A program made the translations under genes and the position numbers. Shown here piece after piece: positions 52,573-64,000 of a DNA stretch of 64,000 nt; the first letter of the stretch is position 1, and the number at the start of each line of letters is the position of its first letter. The DNA comes from Impatiens glandulifera (Eukaryota > Streptophyta > Magnoliopsida > Ericales > Balsaminaceae), in assembly GCF_907164915.1 (NCBI RefSeq), contig NC_061868.1, positions 46,251,689 through 46,315,688 of the forward strand, in the 5' to 3' direction. The notes below the pieces were generated by a model that had not been told where the DNA came from, did not search any database, and was given only the letters and a program-made list of their open reading frames with translations.

Positions 52573-53696
52573 AATTGTTCTTATTATTGTTATTGTTTTA
52601 TTTACTTGGGTTTAATTCTTTATGTATCAAGAACAAAACATTCCCCACTTAGTTTATAGTTTATGGAATCAATTCTTCTGTAGATTTAACAATATAAATC
52701 TATTGTAATTTTACTTTTTAACTTTTGAATAAAGTTCATGCCAGCCCATTTGAACTTGAATGATTTGTTTTAGTACAACCATGTCGGTAGTGAAGAATCA
52801 AACCATTGAAAACAAAACCTATCTTTCAATTGACCCTACTATGTTCTTTGCCAATATAAAAAGAACCCCACTATATTTGTCATGATCAGTTTAAGAAGAA
52901 GAACAATCAATTAATGGGGAAGGAAGAAAACAATATAGAAGGAGTCCACCAAATTAATTACTTTGTCTCTCCCTTTTCAGATCTTATCTGGTCTTCTTCC
53001 TTAATTCAATCCAGATTTAGTTTTCAATAGCAACAAAACATTATAAGATGAAATCTGGATAATAATATCAACATGTTTTGTATTACAGAATATAAATCAA
53101 ATCAAATCCTCTGTATTTCTTCAACTTCTTCTTATGTTTGTCAGTCAAGCAATAGATGTGAATACATTTGGTAGACCTGTAATACTTTAAAATCCTTAAC
53201 CAATCAACCATTCACAATGAAAAGTAGCCTCAACAACCCAATTGCAGCATAAATAAATTATGCACAATCACCTGCAAACAATAAAAAAATAAACCATTTT
53301 TCATTACTCATAATTGGAGCAAATGGGAGGAGAAAAAGATAAATCAATCCTAACAACTTGCATCCACCATAATTAACACATATAAAGGTGGATATGTGAT
53401 GTGATAATGAATTATTTGAAAATAACCAAATAACCCAAAGATCAAACGAGCTCCTAATAAAAGCAAGTGAAAATGCTTGGTCATTCTAGTTAACATGTTC
53501 CTACTAGCTACAAAAGGTGCTTATAATATTCAAACCTTTAGGGCACATGATGATCTTATTTGTCCAGGATAATTAAAAATTAGAGGGATTTTGATTTCAC
53601 CTGTTGCATCAATAAGTAACGAAAATAAATTTAAAGATTGGAGAGTGGGGAGGGAGATACCGATGAACACCATATAAAACAACAATGAGATTGTTG
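52573..53696. other. intergenic DNA between CSLC and DUF3054 genes
   Basis: The two genes converge here and their 3' UTRs share the space. No other frame or RNA gene is supported. Confidence 0.5.
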
Positions 53697-55463
53697 TTAC
53701 CATCTCCTAATCAGTGAGGTCAGCAACTGCAAATATTGGGGAGACAACAAATTCAAAACAGATTGCAAAACAAATGTCAATAAAGTGGGACTGGCAAAAA
53801 TATTCACATTAAAGTAGATCTCGAAAGTAATTGATTTATACCTCGAATAATTCAAATGGGTTTCCTTGTTTGTATGTGTCATTCTTCTTACTGCTATCGA
53901 TATTTAAGAATGTGTTGAATAATAATGCTCTCCATCCAATAAGTAAAACTGCGGTGCTTCCCATGGTTACAAGGATAAAACTAGCTTGCGGAATATGTCC
54001 TACCCTTAGTGCCCTAATAATAATTCCCACCTGCAAGACACGGGGAAACAAAAAAAACAATAACATGAAGCATTTGAGATGAATGTAGCTTAAAAAACAC
54101 TCAAATGGATTACAAATGCAGAAAATCAGGAATATAGCTTAAAGAAGGGATTGTACATTCTTATATACTATTGATTTTTCTAATTATTGTATTACACATA
54201 TGTACAAATTGATAATGACATAAGCAAATACTTTCTGTTGAAATTACTCTTATATGATGGAAAGGCCTGTTACAGATTTATTTGGCTCAACTTATCATTG
54301 AAGCACTTAGCCCTGGGGATCACAATATTCAAGGTCACTTACTAGTAAAGGTCAAGACATCAAATTCTCACCAAAGGGTAGTGGAGAATATGCTCTTTGA
54401 AAGACACAAACCATGTTAAGCACCAGGATTAGGCCCATTTGGAGACACTTTCTGATCTGGATCTGAATCTGAATCCAGATGAGAAACCGCCAATAAATTT
54501 CTCAATTTTTTCTAAACATGATCTCATCTTAATAGAAAAAAAGTGTTTCTAAATAAATTTATTGATTGTTTCTTATCTAGATCTAGATTCAAATCCAGAA
54601 ACTGTTTTCAAACAATAGGAAGAAGAACCCTATACAACTTTGTTTTGGGATGGAATATGACATAGTTTTGAGGAGCTAAGTTTTAATTTGAAACAAAATG
54701 AACAGAACATACATACAGGTATTCCTATCGACCATGATTTTGCTGCAGCAACAACAGCATTTTTAGGACCATTCATCCCTCGGCCATCTTCACTGTAACC
54801 CCCCAGAAAGTAAGCACACAAAAACCACCCTGCCAAATGTCAAACAACACTAGTTTTTAGAAGTCAATTTTCATAAGAGCCCGAGAAAGGAAAGAAAGAT
54901 AGAAGAAAAAGAGATATGCCAGCAATAAAAGGATCAGCTGTGTGTAGTGTTTCTGAATCGAAGACAGAAAATCCATGGCTAAATCTTCCTATTGCAGAGA
55001 ACAAGAGTATAGCAAGAACATCTCCACCAGCAAGCAGTCCTACACGACTGGAACGCGAGAAAAAAATAAAATCAAAATAGCAGCATTGAGAGAGAGAAAT
55101 TCGATGAAATAGAGATGAATAAATATACCCCCATTTGTTGATTAAGGCAAAAGTATTAGGTTTTTCCACTTGAATCACACCTTCAAGAGGAACTTTTCCC
55201 TGACCAACGAAATCGACTGTTGTTTCATCCTCAGTACCAAAACGGGAAGACGGTGTGGTGGTGGATGCGCCGGCGGATGAAGTTCCATCAGAATTTGAAA
55301 GAGCGAGGGTTTTATTTTGGCGCCTCCGGTGTCTAGTGCTGGAGAAGAGGGAGGAGGAGGAAGAAGGATTACGGCGGTCCAATTGCGGGGAAGATCTGTA
55401 GGAGAATGTCTTAGCGGAAAGAGCTCCGCCACCTGCAGTTGAGCTCAGCATCATCATCGCCAT
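53697..55463 (-). CDS. plastid DUF3054 membrane protein
   Basis: Exons 55463-55129, 55047-54920, 54829-54717, 54030-53842 and 53726-53697 encode 264 residues, all in phase. The first about 60 residues are Ser/Arg/Thr-rich, like a chloroplast transit peptide. After a linker come hydrophobic segments around RVGLLAGGDVLAILLFSAIG, GWFLCAYFLGG, VGIIIRALRVGHIP and VLLIGWRALLF. The pattern G-D-x-L-A-x-L-L-F-x-x-I-G-R-x-S-H-G followed by DPFIAGW is typical of DUF3054, which is shared with cyanobacteria. The biochemical role is unknown; thylakoid or envelope location is inferred. The third exon is preceded by a GC-AG intron (see findings). A short last exon ends in LFELLTSLIRRW. Without it the frame stops after FEV, so an alternative retained-intron form is possible. 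Confidence 0.85.
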
Positions 55464-56589
55464 GATCGCCAGCCAATCTTACCTTTCTTCTTCGAATTTT
55501 TCACCTCAACCAAAGATAACGATGATGCCTGGCTGTCATTCCTTGAATTTGATTTGTTATTTATTCAAATTGTTTTTATTATTTTCATATATTAAAAAAC
55601 AATTATGTATATTAAAAATAAAAAATTATAACTATACTTTAGAAAACGGTTAATTTCCTAAGTAGTTTATTGATTTTTCAAAAAAATATTAGAAAACGAC
55701 AATCATTGAAAGTTCGACGATTTATGGTCAACCAGATAGTACACCAAAAAATAATTAGGATAATAACCCAAATATATAGGTTTGTCATATCAGTTGCATC
55801 AATCCAAATATTTTAGTAACCAAATAACGAGATTTTAGATGAAAATTTTTGACTCTTAAAATTTTTTTCAACAAAAATTATATGGATCATCTTAACAAAC
55901 AATTTGTAACAATGACACAATACCCTACATGAAAACTATCAATGTCTAGGCAACGCATAATGTCTTGTTTAGACGGAGACATTTGTTTGCGCTTACCAAA
56001 AATAAACTCTATTATGTGATGAACTGTCCACAATATTTAATTTCTTTCTATATCTAATTCGGCTAGGGAAAACACTAGACCGAATATCAAACATGTTCTT
56101 AATTGTGACACTTTTACATACAGCAATGAAAACAAGTTCAAGATACGTCATAACTAAGTTTTTGACACTACACCAAATTTTCTCCAAAAAACTGATCGAA
56201 GAACCATCCCCACAATGAATATAAACTGCTCACGAAATATTTTCCACATAAAATAAATTTATCTCCAAATACTACACCCCGCTGGATAATTAAATATTTT
56301 AGTGAACCAATTAGACCAATCATGATCATACTTACATATAATCATTGATATCCAAAGACAATTCGACTCCGTTGAAAATTTTCTTCACCATTTCGATACT
56401 TTCTCTCCTCTATCTCTTAGCAAAGACAAAAAGACCTTATTAAATTAAATAAGATTTCGAATATTTAAATTTTTTTATCTTTATAACATTTAACTTTACC
56501 TCAACATTTTCAAATCATATTAATTGCTTTTAATTAAAAAAAATAAGTTATTTAAATAAAAAATACCATGTAAATATATTGTAATTTTT
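55464..56589. other. repeat-like intergenic DNA
   Basis: From 55690 to about 56400 the sequence is less AT-rich and contains a block (TAGTACACCAAAAAATAATTAGG) related to 32.79 kb and 20.06 kb. A minus-strand frame at 55993-56187 has no known domain. I take it as old retroelement DNA. Confidence 0.45.
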
Positions 56590-56830
56590 TTGATGGGTTT
56601 TTTGATTTAGATGAGATAGTCCCTGTGGAGCTCACAACGATAGTCCCTGTGGAGCTCATAACGGGAGAAAATGCATTATCATTTTAGAGGCCCGGAAATC
56701 AAGAAAACTTGTCCATGCTATTGGATTATGCGATGAAAGAAGTGCGTTTAAAGGAGATCTTGAATATAAAATTGTTAATAACGAAAGTTTAGATTAGATG
56801 AGGGTCGTGGCCAAGCTAGCCCAACAATGC
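56590..56830 (+). pseudogene. wall-associated-kinase-like fragment 1
   Basis: A short stretch homologous to the second fragment (57150-57560), sharing GGAGAAAATGCATTAT and GATTATGCGATGAAAGAAG-type words. It reads VPVELITGENALSF, then a stop, then a frame-shifted QENLSMLLDYAMKEVR. It begins with a 24-bp tandem duplication (ATAGTCCCTGTGGAGCTCA). Inactive. Confidence 0.75.
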
Positions 56831-56832
56831 TT

Positions 56833-57065
56833 GAGAATAATCGACACGACACAATTTGACTAACACAATAATCAAATATAACGACATAACACACTATACG
56901 AATTTAAGCAAGAGTTAACATGACACGAATAAACCTATTGACACGAGTTAACACTTCACAAATGGACTCGTGGATCATGGTATTTTGAGCGAGTCAAGGC
57001 ATGATAGGACACATATAAAATAAGTTTCGACGAAAGTTTGTCATGAAAAATCCGAGTCGAATACA
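56833..57065. repeat. ACACGA-rich dispersed element
   Basis: Related to 22675-22905, with GACACGACACAA, TTAACATGACACGA and TATTTTGAGCGAGTCAAGG. It separates the two kinase fragments, so it may have inserted between them or been part of a duplication breakpoint. Confidence 0.55.
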
Positions 57066-57149
57066 ACTATTAGGCAAAATGAGTGATTGCTTCAACTCCA
57101 ATAATGGTCCTGGCTATTTATGTAATAGTTCTTCAGATGACAGGATAAT

Positions 57150-57560
57150 GCAAAAATTTATGATTTGGGAGCTTCAAAATTGATTCTTAAAGATAAAACT
57201 GAAATAACTACTCTACTTCAAGACAAGTTCGTATATTTGGATCCCGAATATTTTTATTCAAAACAACATTGGAGTAGTCATTGTGGAGCTGGTAACAGGA
57301 GAAAATGCATTATATTTTTTTCAGATGCCCGAAAATCAAGAGAACTTGACAATGCCTTTGGATTGTGCGATGAAAGAAGAACGTCTAAATGAGATTTTGG
57401 ATATAAAAAAATTGTTAATGACGAAAGTTTAGATAGATAAGGGTTGTGGCCAAGCTAGCCCAACCATGCTCGAGGATAACCGGCCCAACGATGTCGAGGA
57501 TAACCGGGTCGAGAGGCCTACCATGAAAGAGTGGTTGTACTATTGGAGGGGATAATGAAA
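57150..57560 (+). pseudogene. wall-associated-kinase-like fragment 2
   Basis: Reads AKIYDLGASKLILKDKTEI, then LDPEYFYSKQH. After an apparent deletion of about 10 codons where LTEKSDVYSFG should be, a shifted frame continues GVVIVELVTGENALYFFQ and MPENQENL with later stops. In WAK kinases the first piece is the DFG-containing activation segment; here Phe of DFG is replaced by Leu. No kinase N-lobe is present. It is a decayed piece of a WAK/WAKL kinase gene. Confidence 0.85.
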
Positions 57561-58320
57561 TCAGAATGCTGATGGCTCTATTACTCTTTTCATTTCTTTC
57601 ATGTATAATCCATTAACCGTTTTCATCCAACTTTTACATTCAGATCAGTTGGATGATGAAAACATCGTTTTTATATAAGTGGTACTGCTTATGAAAACTT
57701 TTAATGGTTTAGTTATATATATATAAAACAAATTTTATATAAATAATATTTATTTAAATATTAATTCCAGAATTATAACTGAACTATTTCATAATAATTT
57801 GTTAACTTATAAATACTTATGGACTTTTGCCAAGTCTCTGGAAAATCCTCAAATTTATTTAAAGTATATAGTTTTGACATGTAATATGAGATTTACTACA
57901 TTATTATAAAAATAAAAATTTATAACAAAAGTTGTTTAAGTCATATAAAATGATTGGTTTAAGGTTCAAATACATATTTTATTGTTTGAAAACTAAATGG
58001 TATAAATCAAATACGAATTTTATTGAATGAAAACTGAAATATTTTCATGTAAAACTTCATTGGACATATGGTGATCTTAGCACAAGTTTAATGGGTTATA
58101 TGAGCCTTTTTCCCTCTCTTTTTTCTATGCATTCAATCACCATTACTTGAAGATAAGCAAGCTAACATTAATTCTTTTTCTTATCTAACTCTAAAAGTTA
58201 TGTGCTGAAAATTGATTTTTAAATGGTAAAGTATCTTAATACTTTTTTACTGTCAAGTAAAAATGTTTATCTTTTGTATTACATCATTAAGTTAACAAGT
58301 ATAATATTTGTTCATTTTGT
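57561..58320. other. AT-rich intergenic DNA
   Basis: No gene, repeat or RNA gene was recognised. Confidence 0.4.
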
Positions 58321-58337
58321 TCTTGGCTTGAACCAGG

Positions 58338-58460
58338 ACAGAACCAAGTGTTTTGTAAGACTACTGCTGGCCTTGCAGAACCAGAAAACCAACTCCTGTT
58401 TACTGCACAATTTAAGAGCTATACCGCCATTATGGGTGATCCTTCTTTATTACCATATAT
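58338..58460 (+). other. exon-like stretch, unidentified
   Basis: After an acceptor-like TTGAACCAG, one frame reads GQNQVFCKTTAGLAEPENQ and continues open for about 40 codons. It has a coding-like composition in AT-rich surroundings. I cannot assign it to a family, and no flanking exons are evident. Confidence 0.25.
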
Positions 58461-59188
58461 AATCATCTCTATACTAGTTTTTATATGAAATTTATCTTCA
58501 AATATTTCAGTTTATCAATACTTAGCCAAAATCTATCTTGATTCATGAATAGTAAGTAAGATTGAAAATTCTCATAATCTTTTGGAGGGTAACTACTAAA
58601 ACTATAACTACAGGTTGAATAGATGGTTTGTTCAGTTTGTAATTGACTTACAAATACTCAAAAATCCATTATTGTCCTAGTCTGATCAATTCTCCTCTTT
58701 TTCTTTGGAATTTTAGGAGCATTATTTCACATGTCCACAAAAGCTTCATACACATTTTTAAATTAAAAATTAGGTCACTAGGTACCTTCAGCTTATGCAA
58801 AATGAAGGGTGGGATCCAATAAAGATCATTGATCAAATATATTATAACTTTATATGATTTTTCCAATGCTCAAAGTAATGATGACAATTTAAAACCGTCA
58901 TGCGGTAATAGATTCGAACTAAACCAATTCACTGAATACCTCTCAATATCACTATAGAGCTGAATTTCGGTTCTCTGGCTGTTTATTGCCATAATCATTG
59001 GTGTTGTAGGTATAAATTCTATTGAAAAGGAATGAAGTTCGATTCCTTGAAGTTCTGATAATTATGCTATGGCATCCACGCAGAGAAAATTGATTGAGAA
59101 AGGTCGGTGGTTGAAGTAGCGAAGTGATTGGGCTCAACCTGGGAAACAAAGAGAGGAAACGGAATTGAGAATTCCATTCATTGCAAGA

Positions 59189-59249
59189 ATCCCACATCGC
59201 TTGGATAAAGGACATTCCAAGCTAGTTAAGACATTTTTTCTCATAAATA
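59189..59249 (+). promoter_or_regulatory. U-snRNA-type promoter (USE plus TATA-like)
   Basis: ATCCCACATCG (59189-59199) exactly fits the plant upstream sequence element RTCCCACATCG that drives U-snRNA and related genes. A TATA-like ATAAATA follows at 59243-59249. The 43-base gap is longer than the roughly 33 (Pol II) or 24 (Pol III) bases usual in snRNA genes, so function is uncertain. I recognise no snRNA sequence downstream. Confidence 0.5.
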
Positions 59250-59770
59250 CTTATTAAAGACCCATTGGGCCGACTTATGCGTCTTAAAAAAAAAAAAAAT
59301 GGTTCTGCTCCTATTGGACCGCGTCACACGAAAATGTAATTATAAAATTTCGACAACTTATACTTTTATATAAAGTTTTGTTTTTTACATCTAAATAAAC
59401 ACTTTTTTGTGTTTTAAAAATAAAATTTTAACAAAATAAAATATTGTTAAAATGATTTAGAATTTTTGATTTATTGTTTAAACACGACTTCTAAGGTTAG
59501 AAAACTCAATTATATAAAACAAACTTTCATGTAAAATTGAAATATTTGAAGATAAATTTCATATAAAACTATTAACACATTCATAATTATGTATACATTC
59601 ATATAAATCATTCAAAAGACCTCCATTTGTCAATACATCTCACCACCAAAACAAAGCAGTTTATTATTAACGATTAGATGATTGAATGTTGGATTAGTTT
59701 ATTATTATTAATGATTAGTTAGTTCAAGAAAGAAAGAAAGCAATAGCTGTTGATGTCTTATAATTAATGG

Positions 59771-60053
59771 TTATGTTAATTTATACAGAAAATTGAAGTC
59801 CTCAATGGTTATGAATTTGTTCCTGTGCTTCTGCAATTCAATTCAATTTGATCAGATCAGATCATTTTCTTTCTGAATTTCCAGAAAGTAGCTTTTTTAC
59901 CTTGAAAACTTCTTTTGCCTTAGCATGCATGACCATATCCATTGGCAAGTTGGTAATCACCATGGAGATCATTGGAAACAATCGTCTACAAATGTAAAAT
60001 CATAATTCACAATAGCTACTGTCATTTTCCTATGTATTAGCATAGCACATACC
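59771..60053 (-). CDS. possible 3' end of an unidentified gene
   Basis: Minus-strand exons at 59985-59901 and 59830-59771 are bounded by good GT-AG sites and join in phase to read RLFPMISMVITNLPMDMV..KAKEVFK then KHRNKFITIEDFNFLY and a stop. A preceding donor at 60053 (CAG|GTATGT) may end a further exon, but no long upstream frame is found. I do not recognise the protein. It could be an old fragment or the last exons of a gene with long introns. Confidence 0.35.
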
Positions 60054-60199
60054 TGAAGATATGTCCCACTAATTTCATCGAAGCTTAATATGGATTCTAT
60101 CGTTCTTATACCTCTCGATATAAAATGTTTCCATGGAAGATGGTGATTCATTCGGCTATTGCAGTTACTTTAATTTAAATCGTTTTTAAGTAAAAAATA

Positions 60200-61378
60200 A
60201 ATATTGGGTTTTCCCAAGAGAAAATATTATTTCTATTTAACATATCGACCTAATTACTAAAGTTCATTGTTTTTTTTTTCTCTCATGAACATAACATATT
60301 TTAGTGGAGACATTCAAATGAGCACTTATCATTCTAAGGACTTTATGATCTTATTATAAAAGGCTAAGATGTATAATTTTTCAGTAGAAAATTGTGGATG
60401 AATTGATCATTATCATGATATGCTTCAAAAAGTTTTTCCTCTTTTAAAAAATCATGTATATCAGAATATTATAGATAATTAATAAAAAAATTCTAGATAT
60501 TCTTTTTGTTCAAATAACTATATCTTAGTGTTTATAATAGTTCAGAAAATGTATTAATAGATATTTTTTTTAGACTACTTCTAAGTTCTAATAAATAAAG
60601 TCTGGAATTGGGATTTTACTAATATTTTTTTAAAGTTATAATTTTGAACCAGATATTTTACATCAAATAAAAACTTAAAAGTAACGAATAGTCTATAAAT
60701 GAAGTGGCTATAAAAGAATTAATTATAGCTTATAAGTATCTAGCTATATATATATATATATCTTGTATCTAATTAATGTTGATGTATAATTGTAAAATAC
60801 ACGTGATGATGTTAAATATTAATATAAGTAGTAGTGATGGGAGTTTATTTGTTTGCTAGTTTATAAATTTATAATATTTAAGATCAGCCAACTTCCATGG
60901 AATCTGATCTAGTGTTTAAATTAAGTTCCACAAATATATTTATCAATTTATTTAATTATCAATATAGTGGTTAGAATATAAAGATTAAACTTTCTATTTA
61001 CTTAATGTGTTTGGCCTTTCAAAAGAAAATATATATATTTGTGACTAAGTTAATTAAGCCATAAAATTAGAATGTGAATGGTAATTGCCTCAAGTGATTT
61101 TTAACTTTAAAATTAAAAAAGGGTTAAACTTCAAAATTTGACATTGTGGGTTGATCATTATGAATAGTGTTTGTATCTTTTGAGTAACAGTTTACTTAAA
61201 GGAAAAGCTAATGGTTAATTTATGTTTTCCATAATCTCCTTTTACCTTATTTTATTCAACTTTTTTATTAATTATTTCATTATATATACAAAAAAATAAA
61301 TTGTATTTTTGTATGATGATCGGTTTATTTTTGGGATGGTTAATTAGTTTGATTCATTATCATTTACTTTCCATTTAA

Positions 61379-61420
<42 letters not shown>

Positions 61421-62030
61421 AAACTAAATATTACACTCTTAGTTATTTTTAAGTGAAATTTTGACACTTAAAATAGGGTCGATGAAACAATTAGAGTTTG
61501 AGGGATTCTGAATTTTGTTTGAGATGGACTTTGTACAATAAAAAAATTATTGATAAAATGAATGAATTAATGTGAAATTTGCCCTTTTGTTTAAAATTAT
61601 AAAAGCAAAGAATTTAATTGAAAAAATTATAAAATTAAGGATATTGTCACATTCTTATCGTAAAACTCGTTTTTCTTTTCGGAATGGGCTATTCGCCTCC
61701 TACTTGCCATACTAATTTTGTTTAAATTCTAACATTACTCTCAACATTCATTATTTTAAGGGTTATAAATAAGAATTGAATATATATGACATTTTGTTTA
61801 TTAGACAGCAACTTTTGTCAATAAAGATAACATATATATGCTTAAAATACTAGTAGGTATCACTAATATATAAAATATTAAAAAAAAACTGAAAATATAA
61901 AATTTAAAGATAGTAAAGATGCATGGAAGCAAGGAAAGATTAGGTGAGAACAAATCCATCACAATATATGTTGTCTTTTTTATGTTTTAATTAAGTTTTT
62001 TTTTAGAACCTTAAATTAAAAAATTAAAAT
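60200..62030. other. AT-rich intergenic DNA
   Basis: No gene is supported. (AT)n runs occur at about 60746-60762 and 61383-61418. Confidence 0.45.
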
Positions 62031-62040
62031 AAAAAAAAAA

Positions 62041-62125
62041 GATTGGAAGCTCGTGCAGGCAGCAGTCTCCAATCCCAAGATCTTCTCACATGGCTGCAGC
62101 TTGCAAAAGCTTATAATTTTAAAAT
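62041..62125. other. foldback hairpin candidate
   Basis: A GC-richer island. The left arm AAGCTCGTGCAGGCAGCAG pairs with the right arm CTGCAGCTTGCAAAAGCTT at 15 of 19 positions, plus one G:U pair, across a loop of about 28 bases. A further 12 bases outward pair partly. It resembles a small precursor hairpin. No known mature miRNA was recognised. Confidence 0.4.
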
Positions 62126-62129
62126 ATTT

Positions 62130-64000
62130 TGCCTAACAATAATAGTTATAAATATAAATGAAAAAAAATAAGGTGCAAGAAAAGGGTTGTATTAAGAAAA
62201 AACAATTAATTTAATATTATAATCCACTGGTCTAACAGCGTGCGAATATTCGATAATTGCGTCTTGATTGTTATTTAGTTATTGTTTATTCTTCTTTCCC
62301 CTTTGGCCTTTAGATAGAAGAAGCATGCATCATTCATTTAATATTCAATCCATCAACCCACTATATATATATTTCATTTCTTTAATTTTTTCCCATGTGA
62401 TCCATTATCATATACCCAACCCTTTGGAAGAGATCCTATTCTAGTTTTATCGAGTTTTTTTAAGATTTTTTTTCATTATAAATGTTCGTGTCGTGTCGTT
62501 GTTGTGTTACAAAATTTTTATTTTTAAAACTAAATTAATTTTATTATATTTGTATTTAGGGTTAAGAATGAGACATGCATAAAAAGACATATTAACTTTA
62601 AGAGACTAATTAAATATTGTTTAGTCAACAGCTACTACTAGTATATAAGTACGTAGCATATAACATAGGAAATTGTAACATACATTAACTATGTAATGAA
62701 TTGAAAAGGTAAAAAAAAATATATATTTGTTTCTCATCTAGGCATTACTTAGCAGACTTTGTCTTTATGTCTTAATAATAATAAAATTGAGTCCTTATGG
62801 GGTATTGTGCTTGACAATACTACCCCTAACTGGGTCTTTTGTTGGAGAGGTGCATGCCATGTCCAAAGATCCTAAGCACAAACTTCGATTACTAAAATCT
62901 TAATTTCTACAAATAACAAAGCAAATGGTTCTTGTTGGAATTTGATAATAATAGAGATTTTAAATACAATAAATATCAAGTCGTCTTGGGAATATCATCA
63001 TCATCTTCATCATTTATTTGTCAACCTCGTGTTAACCACGCCCACCCATGTGTAACTCTAACGTGCACCAACTTTCTTTTCACTATTTTATTTTTTATAT
63101 AATGAAAACAAAAGTGTGTTTACCTACATTTTATTTAGAATTCAACATGGAGGGACCATATCAAATCTACAATCACAACAAAATAATCACAACCCTTATA
63201 TTTAAAAAAAAAAACACCAACATGTAAGATAAGTTCGATCAATAGCGACCCAATCACTTAAGAGTGATAAATGAAATAGTTTTTATCATTTTCAAAGATA
63301 ATTTAACAATAAACTTTCAATAGTCACAAAATTTATATATATGTATATATGAATAAACTTTATATATACATGCATGAATTCAATATATAAATAATATACA
63401 TTATTAAATTGTAAATAGCCAATGAAAAGGATATTGGCTAATAATAAATTAAGCAGTCAAAGATGAAGCTTTGTTATAGTTAGTGGTCAAAGATTAGGGT
63501 TTAGGAAGAAATTAAATAGGAGAGCTTTAGATGACAGCTGCACATGCTTCCATTGATTCTTCATTTCTAATGGTTTTTTTCTTTTCATGATCAAATTTAC
63601 AAAACTAAAATTAATTAATTAATTAATTACTAGAAGTAATCTTCTTTAATTTAGCTAGCTAGGCTAGCTGTTTTTTAAAAGGTGTGTTAATTAATTTTCT
63701 TAATAAATAGTTTTATAAATAATTGCATTAATATCTCCGGAATCAGACAAAAGGGCCAGGGCCATATTTATTTCTTAATTCAATTAGTGTAGCAGCAGCA
63801 ATAGTATGTGTGTCACTCATCAATATATATAGACATACACTTTATATTATTAATTAAATAAAACTTTTTTATACAAACATTAACCAAAGTAGATTCATTC
63901 AAATATTTCTTCATACATATGTGTACATTTGTTAATGCTTCGATCACTTCTTATATATCTAGAGTCTTAAGTGAGGACTAAATCATCATTAGTGGGAGCT
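62130..64000. other. intergenic DNA to window end
   Basis: No gene seen. At about 62488 there is GTTCGTGTCGTGTCG, the reverse of the ACACGA motif. Two TTGAC/GTCAAAG words occur at 63456-63492. Confidence 0.4.

Noticed and set aside
53842..54919. U12-type (AT-AC) explanation for the unusual donor ATATCTCTTT
   Set aside because: The reading frame would break and the acceptor is AG with no U12 branch site, so GC-AG fits better.

Overview
The window looks like plant nuclear DNA, most likely from a eudicot. It is very AT-rich between genes. The genes have short GT-AG introns, and their products include a plastid glutamyl-tRNA reductase, an LRR receptor kinase, a CSLC glucan synthase and a MATE transporter. 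The transposon-derived protein fused to the first gene resembles transposon proteins I remember from asterids such as Gesneriaceae. That is memory only, and I do not name a species. I rebuilt exon structures by matching splice sites and codon phase by hand.

Left part (1-11.4 kb): AT-rich repeats, a hAT-type MITE, an LTR-like stretch, a 50-bp palindromic tandem array, and a second hAT MITE carrying FEFG-type codon repeats. A minus-strand gene (5.9-8.5 kb) encodes at least three dsRNA-binding domains. It is spliced in phase to a large last exon that looks transposon-derived.

HEMA region (11.4-19.3 kb): an intact minus-strand glutamyl-tRNA reductase gene (547 aa). Its 3' coding end is duplicated in tandem with a frameshift. 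Upstream lies a diverged direct duplication of about 2-3 kb per copy.

Middle (19.3-40.4 kb): mostly intergenic DNA with foldbacks, microsatellites, a G-quadruplex motif, a dead LINE and a hAT MITE. The one gene here is a minus-strand MATE/DTX transporter (558 aa) at 28.5-30.3 kb.

Gene-rich part (40.4-55.5 kb): an RLK7/HAIKU2-type receptor kinase (+), ERG28 (-), an AVT6-type amino acid transporter (+), a CSLC xyloglucan-backbone synthase (+), and a plastid DUF3054 membrane protein (-). The last contains an apparent GC-AG intron.

Right part (55.5-64 kb): two decayed wall-associated-kinase-like fragments, a U-snRNA-type USE promoter motif, the possible 3' end of an unidentified minus-strand gene, a foldback hairpin candidate and otherwise AT-rich DNA.

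The order HEMA - MATE - RLK7 - ERG28 echoes two Arabidopsis chromosome 1 blocks as I recall them (HEMA2/RLK7/ERG28 and HEMA1/DTX48). The window therefore probably keeps an ancestral eudicot gene order. The genes are separate transcription units, not a co-regulated cluster.
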